From Nemertoderma westbladi (Eukaryota > Xenacoelomorpha > Nemertodermatida > Nemertodermatidae): DNA of 64,000 nucleotides. A program made the translations under genes and the position numbers. The first letter of the stretch is position 1. Every line of letters starts with the position of its first letter. This document shows positions 1-10,106 of this stretch, piece after piece. The notes under the pieces are model-generated. The model did not search any database and was not told where the DNA came from. It worked only from the letters and a program-made list of their open reading frames with translations. Location: assembly GCA_032718475.1 (NCBI GenBank), contig JAUCBJ010008277.1, positions 1 to 64,000 on the forward strand, read 5' to 3'.

Positions 1-1319
1 GAACTTAAACTGTTACTGTTCGACAGAACAGTATTAAACTGTATTTAATGCTTACACTGCAATACAATTTAAACTGTTACTGTTCTCGCTTTTGAAGACC
101 TTTAGCAGTTTAACCTGCCAAAATTTATATGTCTTTTAGTTAATTATAACCACTTTAGCATACGACAATAATTTATGCTAATACGCAAAACATTAGCCGA
201 AGTCAGCCCATGCGCGATCATTCACCCGATGGATCTACACCCGGGAGACTGAATTCGGATGCTTGAATTGTATTATTACAGTGTAAGGTTGTAGTGTATA
301 CCTAATGTATTATTCGATAGATCGTTAATAATTAATCTCTGACAGATATTATTGGCTTTCGGGAAATATTAACAGTTCCTTTAGGACGTGGCGCTTTACC
401 TATTTAAACAGAACTAAGACTTATACTAAACGCAACGATACTGCTGCTGATTAAAGTATAAAACGTATTCTTTAGGAAATACTTTGTTACCAAGCACAAT
501 CATACACACTATTCTGCCGACAGTCAGTACATTTGATCACACATAAAGAGAGCAGTAATTGACTCGCGTAGGGTCTGCTAAATAACATTGGATTCAATAC
601 ACACCACATTAATATAAATCGCAATTGTTATATATAGCCGGTCTCTCTAACCTGTAGTGTTATCAAGAAAATTGGGAATTGGGTGATTTATCCGTATTAT
701 CCAAATAGCAATATTTCCATCAACAAATATTTACAATTAATAACTGACGGTAAAATAACAGTACAAACAATATGATTAATGAGTTAGGTGATATTCGATT
801 CGTGAGATTAGGTAACAGTTTATACTTTCGATAATTCAAGCAGTTCTGCAGTTCACGGTACAGCAGTATTCTAGAGCCGGTGTTTCTGGCTTAGACAGCA
901 ATAACAACAAAAGTAAACAACTCTCTCTCTCCCTCTGTAAGACAGAACACTCTCCTTATGATCGGCAGGAAAGCTACACGTCGACAGGAAAAACCGCCCT
1001 GATTGGCCCAAGCCAAACAAAGAACCACGCGGCCAATGGCTGTTTCCATGTCAGCAACCAGCTGCTAGATGTCGTAATATGAATCATCACGGCTAAGCTG
1101 TGAAAGGTGGTTTGTGCATTACAAGTTTTTGTCTTACCATGTCCGCTAAAACACGTATATAGCAGAATGATTTTTATGTCCGTTAAAACACCTGTAAAGG
1201 TACCTTGCGGGCGAGGGGAATATATCTACAGTTAGAAAACCTTTTAGAGTATTCCAGCGCCTGTGGGGAAACTGGATTGCGAAGCAAAAGGGGCCAGTTA
1301 TATCCCACAGAAGCTTTTA
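1..1319. other. AT-rich non-coding stretch
   Basis: I see no coding exon, RNA gene or clear element here. A short CT-rich run lies near 919-937. The stretch ends where a tRNA-derived SINE begins. Confidence 0.5.
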
Positions 1320-1565
1320 CAGTGTGTTCATAGTTCATCCCCCTCATGGGGGCCAAGGCAGTTTTCGTTTCGGCACGAATGCTACACGAGGGACTAGCAG
1401 GGCGCATCTCTGACTTGCATCCTTAAAACAGTTAAATGTAGCTAAATGAGTAATGGTGTTTGCCCTGGGTGTATACCGTAGTTCTGGGGGACCGCACTGG
1501 AAATAAGTCGTCAAGACCTTCTGCCTAATCCTGTGCCTAACGGCCGAAGGAAATGTACTTCACTT
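1320..1565 (+). repeat. SINE copy 1 (degenerate tRNA-like head)
   Basis: This stretch shares an ordered set of words with 16950-17175 and, more weakly, 33720-33930: gcagttttcgtttcggcac, gactagc-agg, cttgcatccttaa, gctaaatgagt, gaccgcactgg, aataagtcgtc and cctaa-ggcc-aagg. In the 16.9-kb copy these follow a tRNA-like B box (GGTTCGATCCC). Here the B box is degraded. All three copies are in the + orientation. The family relation is seen directly; calling it a tRNA-derived SINE is an inference from the B box. Confidence 0.7.
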
Positions 1566-1635
1566 TTTTACAATAGGCCTAACAATTTACACTACATACA
1601 ACGTACAATTTAGATGATTAATTATTGATTTCATT

Positions 1636-2517
1636 ATGGAGTCTACAAAAGAAATCGATCTGAAACCGTTGACAGACGACCAATACAAAGACACATTTAT
1701 CACATTCCTCAGTTACCTAACCGCGTCTCAATACAACGTTGACGACGTATTAGAACCGGTTGTATCGGAATTAATAAAACTACAACGTAATATGAACCAA
1801 AAACCACTAAGTATGCTATCCATTGGAGCGGGTTTGGGGGACAGGGAGGATATTATTATAAACAAGGTAAACATCTCGAGTTTATATGCAATAGAACCGA
1901 ATCCAGAACACATCGCTGTTATTCAATCTCGAGAAAGGGATTGGAAAACTCGAGTAAACAATTTATTTATCGATAGAAATGAGTTTTCTTCGACGTTTCA
2001 GTTATCACCCGATTTTGGATTGAATCACTTCGACGTTATTTTTGTTTCACATAGTTTATATTACATGAAAGACGTTTCGTGGTGCCTAAACAAGTTATAT
2101 TCTATGCTCCGGTTTGGGGGGATGTTGATAATTATGCATCACAACGACGCAGCAGCCACGGTTAGGATCTGGAAACTGTTACATTCCACGTACAAAGTCA
2201 TCTGGAGAGGCAGTAGGCCGATCGCAGACCACGGACTAACGAGTTCGTTAATAGCGAACACGTTCGAAACCCAAGAAATTCCCGTTCGTCACTCGCTCAG
2301 TAAGTTCCCCGTAGTCGTTGACGGGTTGTTTGGCAACAGACCAGATTTGATAAAATTCGTTAGTTTTATGTTACAATTCGATATATCCACCTTATCTCCG
2401 ACAGTAGAGAAATGGATTTTGAGCGAGTTTATAAAATTAGCGGATGAATCGATAGATGGAACTAGTATATGGCTGACTATGTGCGATGCTCTAATGTTTG
2501 TTGATAGAGTGAATTGA
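1636..2517 (+). CDS. histamine N-methyltransferase-like SAM-dependent methyltransferase
   Basis: A complete intronless ORF of 293 residues, almost the length of vertebrate HNMT (292). The Rossmann methyltransferase core is readable: motif I LSIGAGLGDRE at residues 61-71, the acidic end of strand 2 in YAIEPNPEHIA with E87 as the likely SAM ribose ligand, FDVIFVSHSLYYMKDV at 132-147 (matching the position of the HNMT segment that contains LYYV/MKD), and GGMLII at 161-166. The C-terminal third is family-specific and diverged. HNMT-family enzymes methylate small imidazole or amine substrates in the cytosol; whether this one uses histamine, carnosine or something else cannot be told from sequence. 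The ATG at 1636 is the first in frame after upstream AT-rich DNA and gives the full-length fold. A poly(A)-like AATAAA lies in the AT-rich DNA near 2773. Confidence 0.82.
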   Translation: MESTKEIDLKPLTDDQYKDTFITFLSYLTASQYNVDDVLEPVVSELIKLQRNMNQKPLSMLSIGAGLGDREDIIINKVNISSLYAIEPNPEHIAVIQSRERDWKTRVNNLFIDRNEFSSTFQLSPDFGLNHFDVIFVSHSLYYMKDVSWCLNKLYSMLRFGGMLIIMHHNDAAATVRIWKLLHSTYKVIWRGSRPIADHGLTSSLIANTFETQEIPVRHSLSKFPVVVDGLFGNRPDLIKFVSFMLQFDISTLSPTVEKWILSEFIKLADESIDGTSIWLTMCDALMFVDRVN

Positions 2518-2860
2518 ATATAGATTTTAGAGAGTACAGTAGTTCATACAGTTAGAATAACATGCCATTGTTAGGGAGTTAGGACTATTGCGATCCGGAC
2601 AATTGCGATCCGGACAATTGCGACCCAACTAGTTTTTTTGAAATCATGGTTCGCAATTGTCCGGATCCAGATAAAAAAAACGATGTAATGTAAATCATAG
2701 ATCATTATACTTTTAGTAATAATATTTAAAATAATATTTATAATATATATAAAAGTAATAATAATATTTAAAATAAATAATAGTATTTAAAAAATACTTT
2801 TCAAATTTATCTTTTTATATGTATCTCGCCGGCATGAATCAAAAAGGAACGAAATTAATG
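2518..2860. other. 3' flank with a short tandem and inverted motif, then AT-rich DNA
   Basis: At 2585-2665 the motif gcgatccggacaattgcga is tandemly repeated and then appears inverted (gcaattgtccggatc at about 2653-2667), so it could form a hairpin. The rest is poly(AT) with several ATATTTAAAATAA words and no gene. Confidence 0.5.
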
Positions 2861-2861
2861 C

Positions 2862-3345
2862 CGTGAATAAGATTAAAGTAAATCTGAAATTATTTTTTTC
2901 CTTTGCGAACACGAAACGTAAAGATAAAGTAAATGTTGGCCCTTTTGTTATTAACGGCAAAATAGTTTCTGATCCCGTTGATATTTGTGAAACTTTACAC
3001 GAACAATACAGTACCAGTCAGTTTTTTTCAATCTAATTACAGCTCTTAGGGTCTACTCACCCTCCGAGTTCTATAAATTCGATCATGATACCTAACTAAC
3101 TGATGTCCCGATTACATTTTAGAACTTATTATCATGGCTATTGATAAGCAATGTGCAGCCTCGTCGGCAGGTCCTGACGGTCCAGCTCTTCTACTCAAAT
3201 CATGTAAGAATGAGTTGGCCCATCCCCTCGCTATAATCTATAAGGAATCATAATCTGGTATATTTCCATATACTTTTAAATTTGGACATATTGCCCCAAT
3301 ATTTAAGAAAGGATCTCGACTGGAGCCAATTAATGGTGGATTCGG
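2862..3345 (+). pseudogene. decayed CR1/Jockey-like LINE reverse transcriptase fragment
   Basis: Conceptual translation in broken frames reads through LINE landmarks in order. First comes a linker with KLFFSF...GPFVINGKIVSDP near 2890-3000, typical of the region upstream of the RT in CR1/Jockey-type ORF2. Then ASSAGPDGPALLLKSC near 3155-3205 and FKFGHIAPIFKKGSRLEP near 3275-3330, which are RT blocks 0-2. Several stops and at least one frameshift break it and the rest of the RT is absent, so it is a dead fragment. Clade assignment is from motif memory only. Confidence 0.75.
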
Positions 3346-3545
3346 CATCCAACGTTGTCTTTCGCTGTTTACAATAATTGATTAAAAATATATTTAGTAC
3401 AATTATGTTGCTCGCTTTCGTTGGGATGGTACCAAAGCCATGATTCCGAAAGAAATTAAATGGCTTTCCTTAATCTAACGCGACACATTTTTGATAAGTG
3501 CACGCTTTGAATCCAAATGTTACAATACTACTACTACTAGGATCG

Positions 3546-3660
3546 GCATGCTGCATTGCAGGTGCATTTTTAAGAATGCTGTGCCGGCTTGTCGACAAAA
3601 TTGCGCCGCCACAACTCCCTATCACCCATGACATTTGCTAGATCATCCCCTATATCTTGG
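3546..3660 (-). pseudogene. LINE family X, 3' end only (copy 1)
   Basis: On the minus strand this encodes the tail DLANVMGDRELWRRNFVD, also present at 13283-13390 (+) and 54080-54190 (-). The element then runs to the shared 3' end, GCAGCATGCCGAT in this copy, followed by a (TAG)n microsatellite tail, seen here as tactactactactag at about 3528-3542 on +. This is a severely 5'-truncated insertion. Confidence 0.72.
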
Positions 3661-3759
3661 CTAAATACTTCATCACTGTCAGGGATATCATCCCTCATTA
3701 GCAGTTCAATGTCGCTAAGACGAGTGTTACAGTATTATACATAAAAATTATTGCAAACA

Positions 3760-5031
3760 TGTTGCCCATATGATTCAGTAACTCAGTAATATCCATCAAT
3801 TAAAATATTAAGTCTTTCCCGATCTATTCTTGCAGTCTCTAATATTTGTTTATAGGACAAATAATACTGTAGTTACCACCAGCTGCTTCTGCTTGTTGAA
3901 AATAACGAGAGTTCTTCGATTAAATTGTTTTGGAATTTGCCAAGCAAAACATACGAGTGTTGATCAATACCACAAGTATTTAAGAGAAATCTGGTGAGCT
4001 CAACAACGCCTAAACAGTAATTTCGTAATCCCAAAGCTGTATCAGTTGTTAAACTCTTACAAAGTTGCAGGGGCGCAGCCACGTTCCCAAAAGTGGGGGG
4101 GACGATAAAATTATTTTAGGTCCTGCATTCCTAAATTGTGGTGATATGGAAATACACCTTATATTATAAAGTTTAAAGTTATATAAAGTTATTGTCGTGC
4201 AAAAATATTTCATGGTGTTTGGAAATTACAGGGTTGGGAAGGATTAAAATGTACGTAGGAGTTAATAGTTATACTGTAATACCCTATCAGAGTTAGTTAT
4301 GATTATTTGAAATTTATAAATGAATTGGAGTTGAGCTGTTAATGCAACTGTAATTAAAGGTGTCGCGCTTTTTCATTTTTCCATTTCTGAACAAAACCAT
4401 AATATTACACATTTGAAATTTGAATTGAATATACAATCGTATATACAAAAGTGTAAAAAGTGCCGGGGACATATGATATGTTGTCCCCCCCTACCTGAAA
4501 AGTGGGAGGGACATGTCACCCCCCCCCCCCCCCCCTATGGCTGCGCCACTGCAAAGTTGTTTATTGGTTGACGTCTTCATAAACATGGCGGCTACCTTTC
4601 TTAGATAAATCCTCCAAAAAGGTTAACCTGGGGTCGTTTACATCACGAACTGGATCTTGCCTTGAATCACGAGACTTTACACATTGAAATTGGTGTTTAA
4701 TATTAATTATTCGGAAAACTTTGTAACTAAAGCAATAAAGTCAGCAGTATCACTTTGATGTATCCTTTCTAGACAGAGAATTCCGTTTCAACACAAAATA
4801 CCTGAATAGTACTGTAAGTGACACTTGCTGTCGTTGTATCTTACTGGGAGTAATCGACTTTTGAGTTAGATGAGACCATGGCGCTAATGGATGAGACTTT
4901 CTCAAGAGACTAACTGCTTCAAGGTCACTCCATTTAGATATTCTACTGTAAATCAGAAAAAAGGGCGTTCCTGATTGTACAGTAGGCCTATTGAGTATGT
5001 GATAACCACGGTGTTTAGCTTGTCTGCACAA
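3760..5031 (-). pseudogene. degenerate P-element/THAP9-like transposase, split by a MITE
   Basis: Minus-strand reading from 5031 downwards gives pieces resembling the central and C-terminal parts of P-element-like transposases: ISKWSDLEAVSLL then HLTQKSITPSKIQRQQVSL (about 4950-4820), INIKHQFQCVKSRDSRQDP and DPRLTFLEDLSKKG (about 4720-4590), and after the MITE at 4068-4551, GLRNYCLGVVELTRFLL, YVLLGKFQNNLIEEL and YYLSYKQILETARIDRERL (about 4040-3820). The GKFQ(T/N)-N-LE and NYxxSxxQIxE signatures are those of this transposase group. Stops and frameshifts show it is dead. No THAP zinc finger was found. The assignment rests on motif recall; a protein profile search against the P-element families would settle it. 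Confidence 0.6.
4068..4551. mobile_element. hAT-type MITE with 8-bp TSD
   Basis: The 484-bp element starts CAGGGGCGCAGCCAC and ends GGCTGCGCCACTG, a terminal inverted repeat of the widespread CAGTGGCGcAGCC kind. It is flanked by perfect 8-bp duplications CAAAGTTG at 4060-4067 and 4552-4559. It has no ORF, so it is non-autonomous. It interrupts the P-like transposase remnant, so it inserted after or into that element. A poly(C) run lies near its right end at 4519-4535. Confidence 0.88.
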
Positions 5032-5033
5032 AA

Positions 5034-5318
5034 TTATTTAGCCACGGCCTGATTAACTCGGTTGTTGTTGGTTGTTGCACCATCCCTCAAACAATATCCA
5101 CAGATTGAGTCGATTACGTAAGAAATTCGTTGAACTTCAGCTACTAATGGGTATTCCTTTACATATTCTCCAATTACATTACTGTACTTCTCTCTCCTAC
5201 ATACATCGATTACTCGAGTACCTCGAATACTGTAATGTTTAATTTTGTGGGGCAGTGCTCCCCTATCATCGATTAAGCCCTTACATACGAAGATTAATAA
5301 GTTTCTACGGTGCATCAC
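5034..5318 (-). other. unassigned minus-strand ORF (94 aa)
   Basis: An uninterrupted reading frame immediately upstream of, and in the same orientation as, the P-like transposase remnant. It includes GLIDDRGALPHKIKHY, RGTRVIDVCRRE and YVIDSICGYCLRDG, which look protein-like rather than random, but I do not recognise the family. It may be part of the same dead transposon or a separate gene remnant. Confidence 0.35.
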
Positions 5319-6354
5319 CTTTAATCACTACCGCTCGCCGCTACCTCAAAATACAAACAATTAAATATTATCCCCCTAAAACAGCTGTATGCACTTCATA
5401 TATCAACCCCTGTTCAGACATTGCACAGCTATTCCAACGGCGCAAGATTGTTCACTATTGTTTCACTCGTTCTGCAGCTCACTATAACTTCACTATATTC
5501 TGTGTATTCCTCTAGCGAATCTAACGACATCACAACTATCGTCCAGTTTCAGAGGCCCACGCCACACACCTGGAACTCAGATCCGTTAGAGATCGGGGAC
5601 AATAAATCGAGACGATCATTCCGTTTTCATGTTACAAAAATTATCTGTATATATTGTATACTGTATACACCATTATACATTATGATCAAAACTTCAGTAT
5701 GAACTACTGTAGACAAAATTTTGTGTTAATTTCTAGGCCACCAGAGAATCTCTTCATATAAACAAAATAAGTTATACTTTTTAGTTCCATACTTTAATTA
5801 CCCTCTAATTAAATATCTAGCATCAATACGGCGCAATTTTTCTTTCTTAAAGTCATTAAAGGTGAACGAAAGACAACAACAATCGTTTTCATTGATTGCA
5901 GGCGTTGTCCCACCCATATGTCTCATTTTATCTCGCCGTCATCCTACCCACCCACCCTGGCAGCACTAGCTCTGCTATTAGTCAGGTGTGATAGTGTCCA
6001 TGTATCTAACCAAAAAATTGCTTGTAATCATACAGTAGTAGCATAATAGATACATGTGTTGCTCTTAGTTTGATGGAGTATTTTAATAAATTCAATTATA
6101 TTCATCGATTAAATATGCCTCCATATAAAATATATATGGTATAATAAATTTGATTCATAAAGTTGAGAAACCTGTGCATCTATGTATATGAGGCGCCGTT
6201 AACATCTAATGCAACATAAATTTACGTTCTTAAAAAATTACAAACGGCTAGAAGGAGGGCTTCACTCAACTCAACTGGTAGGCCTACTACTGTACTACTG
6301 TACTACAGTACTACAGTTTACTAGTACTATACTGAAGCAGTGCTGCAGTGAAGA
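5319..6354. other. non-coding stretch, no recognised feature
   Basis: Overlapping short ORFs at 5255-5702 look like chance openings. A tactgtactactg-type simple region sits at about 6285-6335, just left of the Ginger-like element. Confidence 0.4.
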
Positions 6355-6358
6355 CCGG

Positions 6359-8232
6359 TGTAACAGCGGATTCTGTCCCCCCGCGGATATGGTCCGGGGG
6401 GACCGAATCCGCTAGCGGATTGAGTCCGGGGGGACCGAATCCGCTAGCGGATTCTGTCCCCCCTCCGCAGATTGAGTCCCCCCTTAAATTATAATTCTAC
6501 AGTACAGTCAGACAGTGCTGAGTGCAGCAGTACTGGTCACTGGTACTGACATAGCAGCGTAGCTTATGCATTAAATTATAGACTGATTAAAACTGCAGTA
6601 GCTACCACTACTGCGTTAAACTAAATTCCCACATCTGTATAATATACTGATATAGTCGTATCAGTACAGTAGGCTATTATGGCCAACTTCGATGAGACAC
6701 AGCTTTATCAAGCCGTCTATAATTATATTTCGGGAGATGACACATATCCAGTCAATTCAACAAAGTTGCAACTATACTCAGGAAAGTACGGTGGCTGAAT
6801 TGTGCCACTTAATACTTTTTTTTTATTTTTTTTTTGAAGCGACTTTTTGGTCGACCAAAAAGTACTTTTTGGTCGACCAAAAAGTAGTTTTTGGTCGACC
6901 AATAAGTCGACTTTTTGGTCGACCAAAAAGTAGTTTTTGGTCGACCAAAAAGTAGTTTTTGGTCGACCAAAAAGTACTTTTTGGTCGACCAATAAGTCGA
7001 CTTTTTGGTCGACCAAAAAGTACTTTTTGGTCGACCAAAAAGTACTTTTTGGTCGACCAAAAAGTCTGGAAGTATTATCCAATAGAAAACATACAACTAT
7101 TTTCGAGGCAAAATCAAATTACATTAAGTGAATTAGGTGGTTATTTAAAACTGTAACACTATCATGATGAAGGATTAATATCCTAGGTACCGGTAGGCCT
7201 AGCGATCAATATGTTTAACAAAGCTTTATGTACACCGGTACAGTAATTTGATTTTACCTCCAAAATACTGTAGTTATATATATGTTTTCTATTGGATAAT
7301 ACTTCCAGACTTTTTGGTCGACCAAAAAGTACTTTTTGGTCGACCAAAAAGTACTTTTTGGTCGACCAAAAAGTCGACTTATTGGTCGACCAAAAAGTCG
7401 ACTTATTGGTCGACCAAAAAGTACTTTTTGGTCGACCAAAAAGTCGCTTCAAAAAAAAAATAAAAAAAAAGTATTAAGTGGCACAATTCAGCCACCGTAG
7501 GAAAGCGGCTAATTTCAACATTATAGATTCATTATGGATGAGGGATGGTTACATGATGAGGAGGAAGATATTGTACTGTCCCTATTACAGTAATAATCAT
7601 ACTGTAGTTCGAGTTGTCAGGTGTCTTTGGTTGGATTTGTCATTGGTCAGTTTGGTGTCATTTCGTTTAATTAATAATATTAAATGAATTAATTACCTAG
7701 GCCTAATATAAATGGTTTTACAGATAGTATTTTCTGGGGGGAGGGGGGGGGGGTATATTCAGTTCAACTGTTACACCTAAACCCAACTGAGTAACAGTTA
7801 TTCATATTCATTCATGTTCATTCATATTATTAGTTTGCAGGTGGGGAGGATAAATTTTCTAATAATAAAAAGGCTAAAACAATATAACCTCATTACAATA
7901 AATTTATCGTACTACGAAATTGGAGAGGAGCAGGTTACACACAATGTTTTCTAACCAGAACAATAAACGATACATACTGAATAACAGGTCTGTCAGTATT
8001 GTATCCATTGACAATAGGGAAGGGAAGGGAACCGAGCAGTCTGGCAGTGTATTTTGAATTTATTGCAATAACATTGGGGGGACCAAATCCGCGAACGAGG
8101 ACCCAATCCGCTAGCAGATTTGGTCCGGGGGGACCAAATCTGCTATAGCGGATTGGGTCCGGGGGGACTAAATCCGCTAGCAGATCTGGTCCGGGGGGAC
8201 CGATTCTTCGGGGGACTGAATCCGCTGTTACA
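6359..8232 (+). mobile_element. Ginger1-like DNA transposon with CCGG target duplication
   Basis: The ends are TGTAACAGCGGATTC at 6359-6373 and its exact complement GAATCCGCTGTTACA at 8218-8232. The TIR continues into arms of about 130-160 bp built of GC-rich palindromic subrepeats (AATCCGCTAGCGGATT and GGTCCGGGGGGACC words). The element is flanked on both sides by CCGG (6355-6358 and 8233-8236). Ginger1 transposons are known for TGT...ACA termini, long TIRs and CCGG target duplications, and they encode a Gypsy-type integrase. The interior matches that: an ATG at 6679 opens QLYQAVYNYISGDDTYPVN, and after the inner insertion RKAANFNIID follows at about 7499-7530, resembling the region upstream of the integrase zinc finger. 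The catalytic core is missing, so this copy is defective. Confidence 0.78.
6787..7499. mobile_element. foldback element of GGTCGACC palindromes nested in the Ginger-like element
   Basis: The 713-bp element has long inverted arms. The outer TIR TACGGTGGCTGAATTGTGCC (from 6787) mirrors the end at about 7480-7499. Inside each arm comes an A/T tract, then a run of 22-bp units centred on ggtcgacc, each unit itself a palindrome, then a further inverted segment (tctggaagtattatccaata at about 7065-7084 and its complement near 7293-7312). The loop is about 7125-7240. The flanks share GGAAAG (6781-6786 and 7500-7505), a 6-7-bp target duplication. Open frames in all registers here are a by-product of the repeat and not genes. 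Confidence 0.85.
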
Positions 8233-8945
8233 CCGGTACGTACTAAAAGGTAGAACGATCTATAACGGGCTATAACGATCTATAACGGGCTATAACTTTC
8301 TATAACAAGCTATAACCACCTTATAACGAGCTATAATCTGAAAATTTACAATAAAAAAACATATTTTAGAATGGATTTATTTTCCTAGTCAGTAATTTAA
8401 TTAGGCCTACGCAATTTAGTTTTTTACCTAGTCCATATTACTTTTCATCTTTGTGGTATCACGAAATCAGTCATTACTGCATTAGTCAACATGCCACTAC
8501 TGCACTACTGCATTATCTGACTATCAGACAAGTGCAGCAGTGAGGAGGTCTCCCATCTCTCTGTCTATCCTCCATCCTGCTATCCGCTGTCAGCTTCTGG
8601 TCGATATAGAATACAGGAATTTGAATTTAGTGAGTAATAGGACAATAAAAAAAACTTACCAGTATATCAATGTCAATTAGGCATAGGCAGATAGGCCTGC
8701 CCTAATTTTTAACCTGCAGTATTTTTCAGACCACGTGTTAGGCCTAATCCAAAAGTTAAACACACCCAAGGGGCGTTTTTTTAATGTAAATTTTCATATT
8801 ACTGTATTACAGTATTATAGCTCGTTATAGATGGTTATACAGTTATAGCTTGTTTATAGAAAGTTATAGTCCGTTATAGATCGTTTATAGCCCGTTATAG
8901 ATCGTTAGGCCTATACCTTTTAATACTGTAATACGTACCGTGAAG
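8233..8945. mobile_element. third foldback element with ctataacg subrepeats
   Basis: The left arm (about 8246-8340) repeats ctataacgggctataacgat, and the right arm (about 8812-8925) is its inverted copy (tatagcccgttatagatcgt). The outermost parts, CGGTACGTA...AAAAGGTA on the left and TACCTTTT...TACGTACCG on the right, also pair. The interior of about 470 bp has no ORF. The left end abuts the CCGG of the Ginger-like element, so two inverted-repeat elements lie side by side. No target duplication could be fixed. Confidence 0.72.
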
Positions 8946-9287
8946 TACCTTGCCTGCTACCGCAGAACCTGAGTACAGCACAGCAGCAGTAGGCCTACAG
9001 CAGTACCGGTACTCTAATACCGGTACTGTAATAATCTGATAATAGATCACCTGATCACAGAGCTGTAGAGACATCCATTCATCTTACTGTCTTACTGCTG
9101 TACGGTACCGTACAGCCGTACCTGTACTCGTACTGTGCAATATCTGTAACGGTATATCGCCCTATTTCTGTATTTCCAATTATTTAACCAAGGGACTGAC
9201 TGACTGAATAAGGATACATACCGGTAATATATACCAGTATACCTACCCTACCCTACCTGCCTTTGCCTACAGCACAGGAATATAAAT
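8946..9287. other. 5' flank of SET gene
   Basis: Simple-word-rich DNA (cagtaccggtac, taccgtac) leads into the SET start codon. I could not identify a TATA box or an upstream exon. Any 5' UTR intron would have to be found from transcripts. Confidence 0.35.
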
Positions 9288-10106
9288 ATGTCTGCCCCTC
9301 CTGCTAAAATCTCGAACACCGATAACGGAATGACCGGTAAGCCGGAAGATGGAATGTACCGGTACGTAGCAGACGCTACGACCCAAAAAGCAATTGACGA
9401 GATCGACAATATTCAGTTCGACCTCGATAGGATAAACGCGAAAGCTTCAGAAGAGATCCTAAAAGTCGAACAAGAACTCAATCGAACGCGGAAACCGTTG
9501 TTCGATAAACGCGCTGAAATTATCGACAACATCCCCGACTTCTGGCTCTCCACATTCATCCACCATCCCGTCTTCGAGGGTTTCCTACACGACCAGGACA
9601 CCGAGGTCCTCCAGTACCTCACGAAACTGGACGTAGAAGAATTTGACGGCGATAAATCCGGCTACAAGATTAGTTTCTTGTTCGAGAATAACCCGTTCTT
9701 TGAGGAAACTTCGTTGACTAAAGAATTCCGATTGAATGATATGGGCGAACCGGTGTCCAAGTCGACCCCGATAACTTGGAAGTCGGGAAAGGATTTAACG
9801 AAACGGGTAGCGACGCCGTCCAAAGAGGGTAAGAAACGGCCGTACGAGGAACCGGAGAGCTTCTTCTGCTTCTTCAACGACGATATGGACAGTGGCGCTG
9901 TGGAACTCTCTGAGGTCATCAAGGACGATATCTGGCCCAACCCGCTGCAGTACTACCTGCTTGGGGAGGCTGATGATGAGGACCTCGAAGAAGAAATTGA
10001 CGAGTTGGGGGACAAAGAAGAAGAGGAAGAAGATGATGATGAAGAGGAACCGGAGGACGAGGAAGTTGATGGCGGTGAGGTGGGGGAGGAGGAAGGTGGG
10101 GTCTGA
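9288..10106 (+). CDS. SET: SET / TAF-I (NAP1-family histone chaperone, PP2A inhibitor)
   Basis: An intronless 272-residue protein, close to human SET-beta (277). Order of parts: N-terminal extension 1-29; long dimerisation helix about 30-78 (IDNIQFDLDRINAKASEEIL, then KVEQELNRTRKPLF); NAP earmuff domain about 80-225 with IPDFWLSTFIHHP, KSGYKISFLFENNPFF, STPITWKSGKDLTKR, EEPESFFCFF and the hallmark VIKDDIWPNPLQYYL at 210-224; acidic Glu/Asp tail 228-272. SET binds core histones, blocks histone acetylation and inhibits PP2A in the nucleus. All conserved segments are intact, so it looks functional. Lack of introns suggests either retroposition or lineage intron loss. The ATG at 9288 follows a long stop-containing leader. 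Candidate AATAAA at 10596-10601. Confidence 0.95.
   Translation: MSAPPAKISNTDNGMTGKPEDGMYRYVADATTQKAIDEIDNIQFDLDRINAKASEEILKVEQELNRTRKPLFDKRAEIIDNIPDFWLSTFIHHPVFEGFLHDQDTEVLQYLTKLDVEEFDGDKSGYKISFLFENNPFFEETSLTKEFRLNDMGEPVSKSTPITWKSGKDLTKRVATPSKEGKKRPYEEPESFFCFFNDDMDSGAVELSEVIKDDIWPNPLQYYLLGEADDEDLEEEIDELGDKEEEEEDDDEEEPEDEEVDGGEVGEEEGGV

Noticed and set aside
6692-7477. Many overlapping ORFs with LVDQKVLFGRPKSTFWS repeats
   Set aside because: They come from 22-bp palindromic units open in all frames. No start context or non-repeat coding sequence supports a gene.
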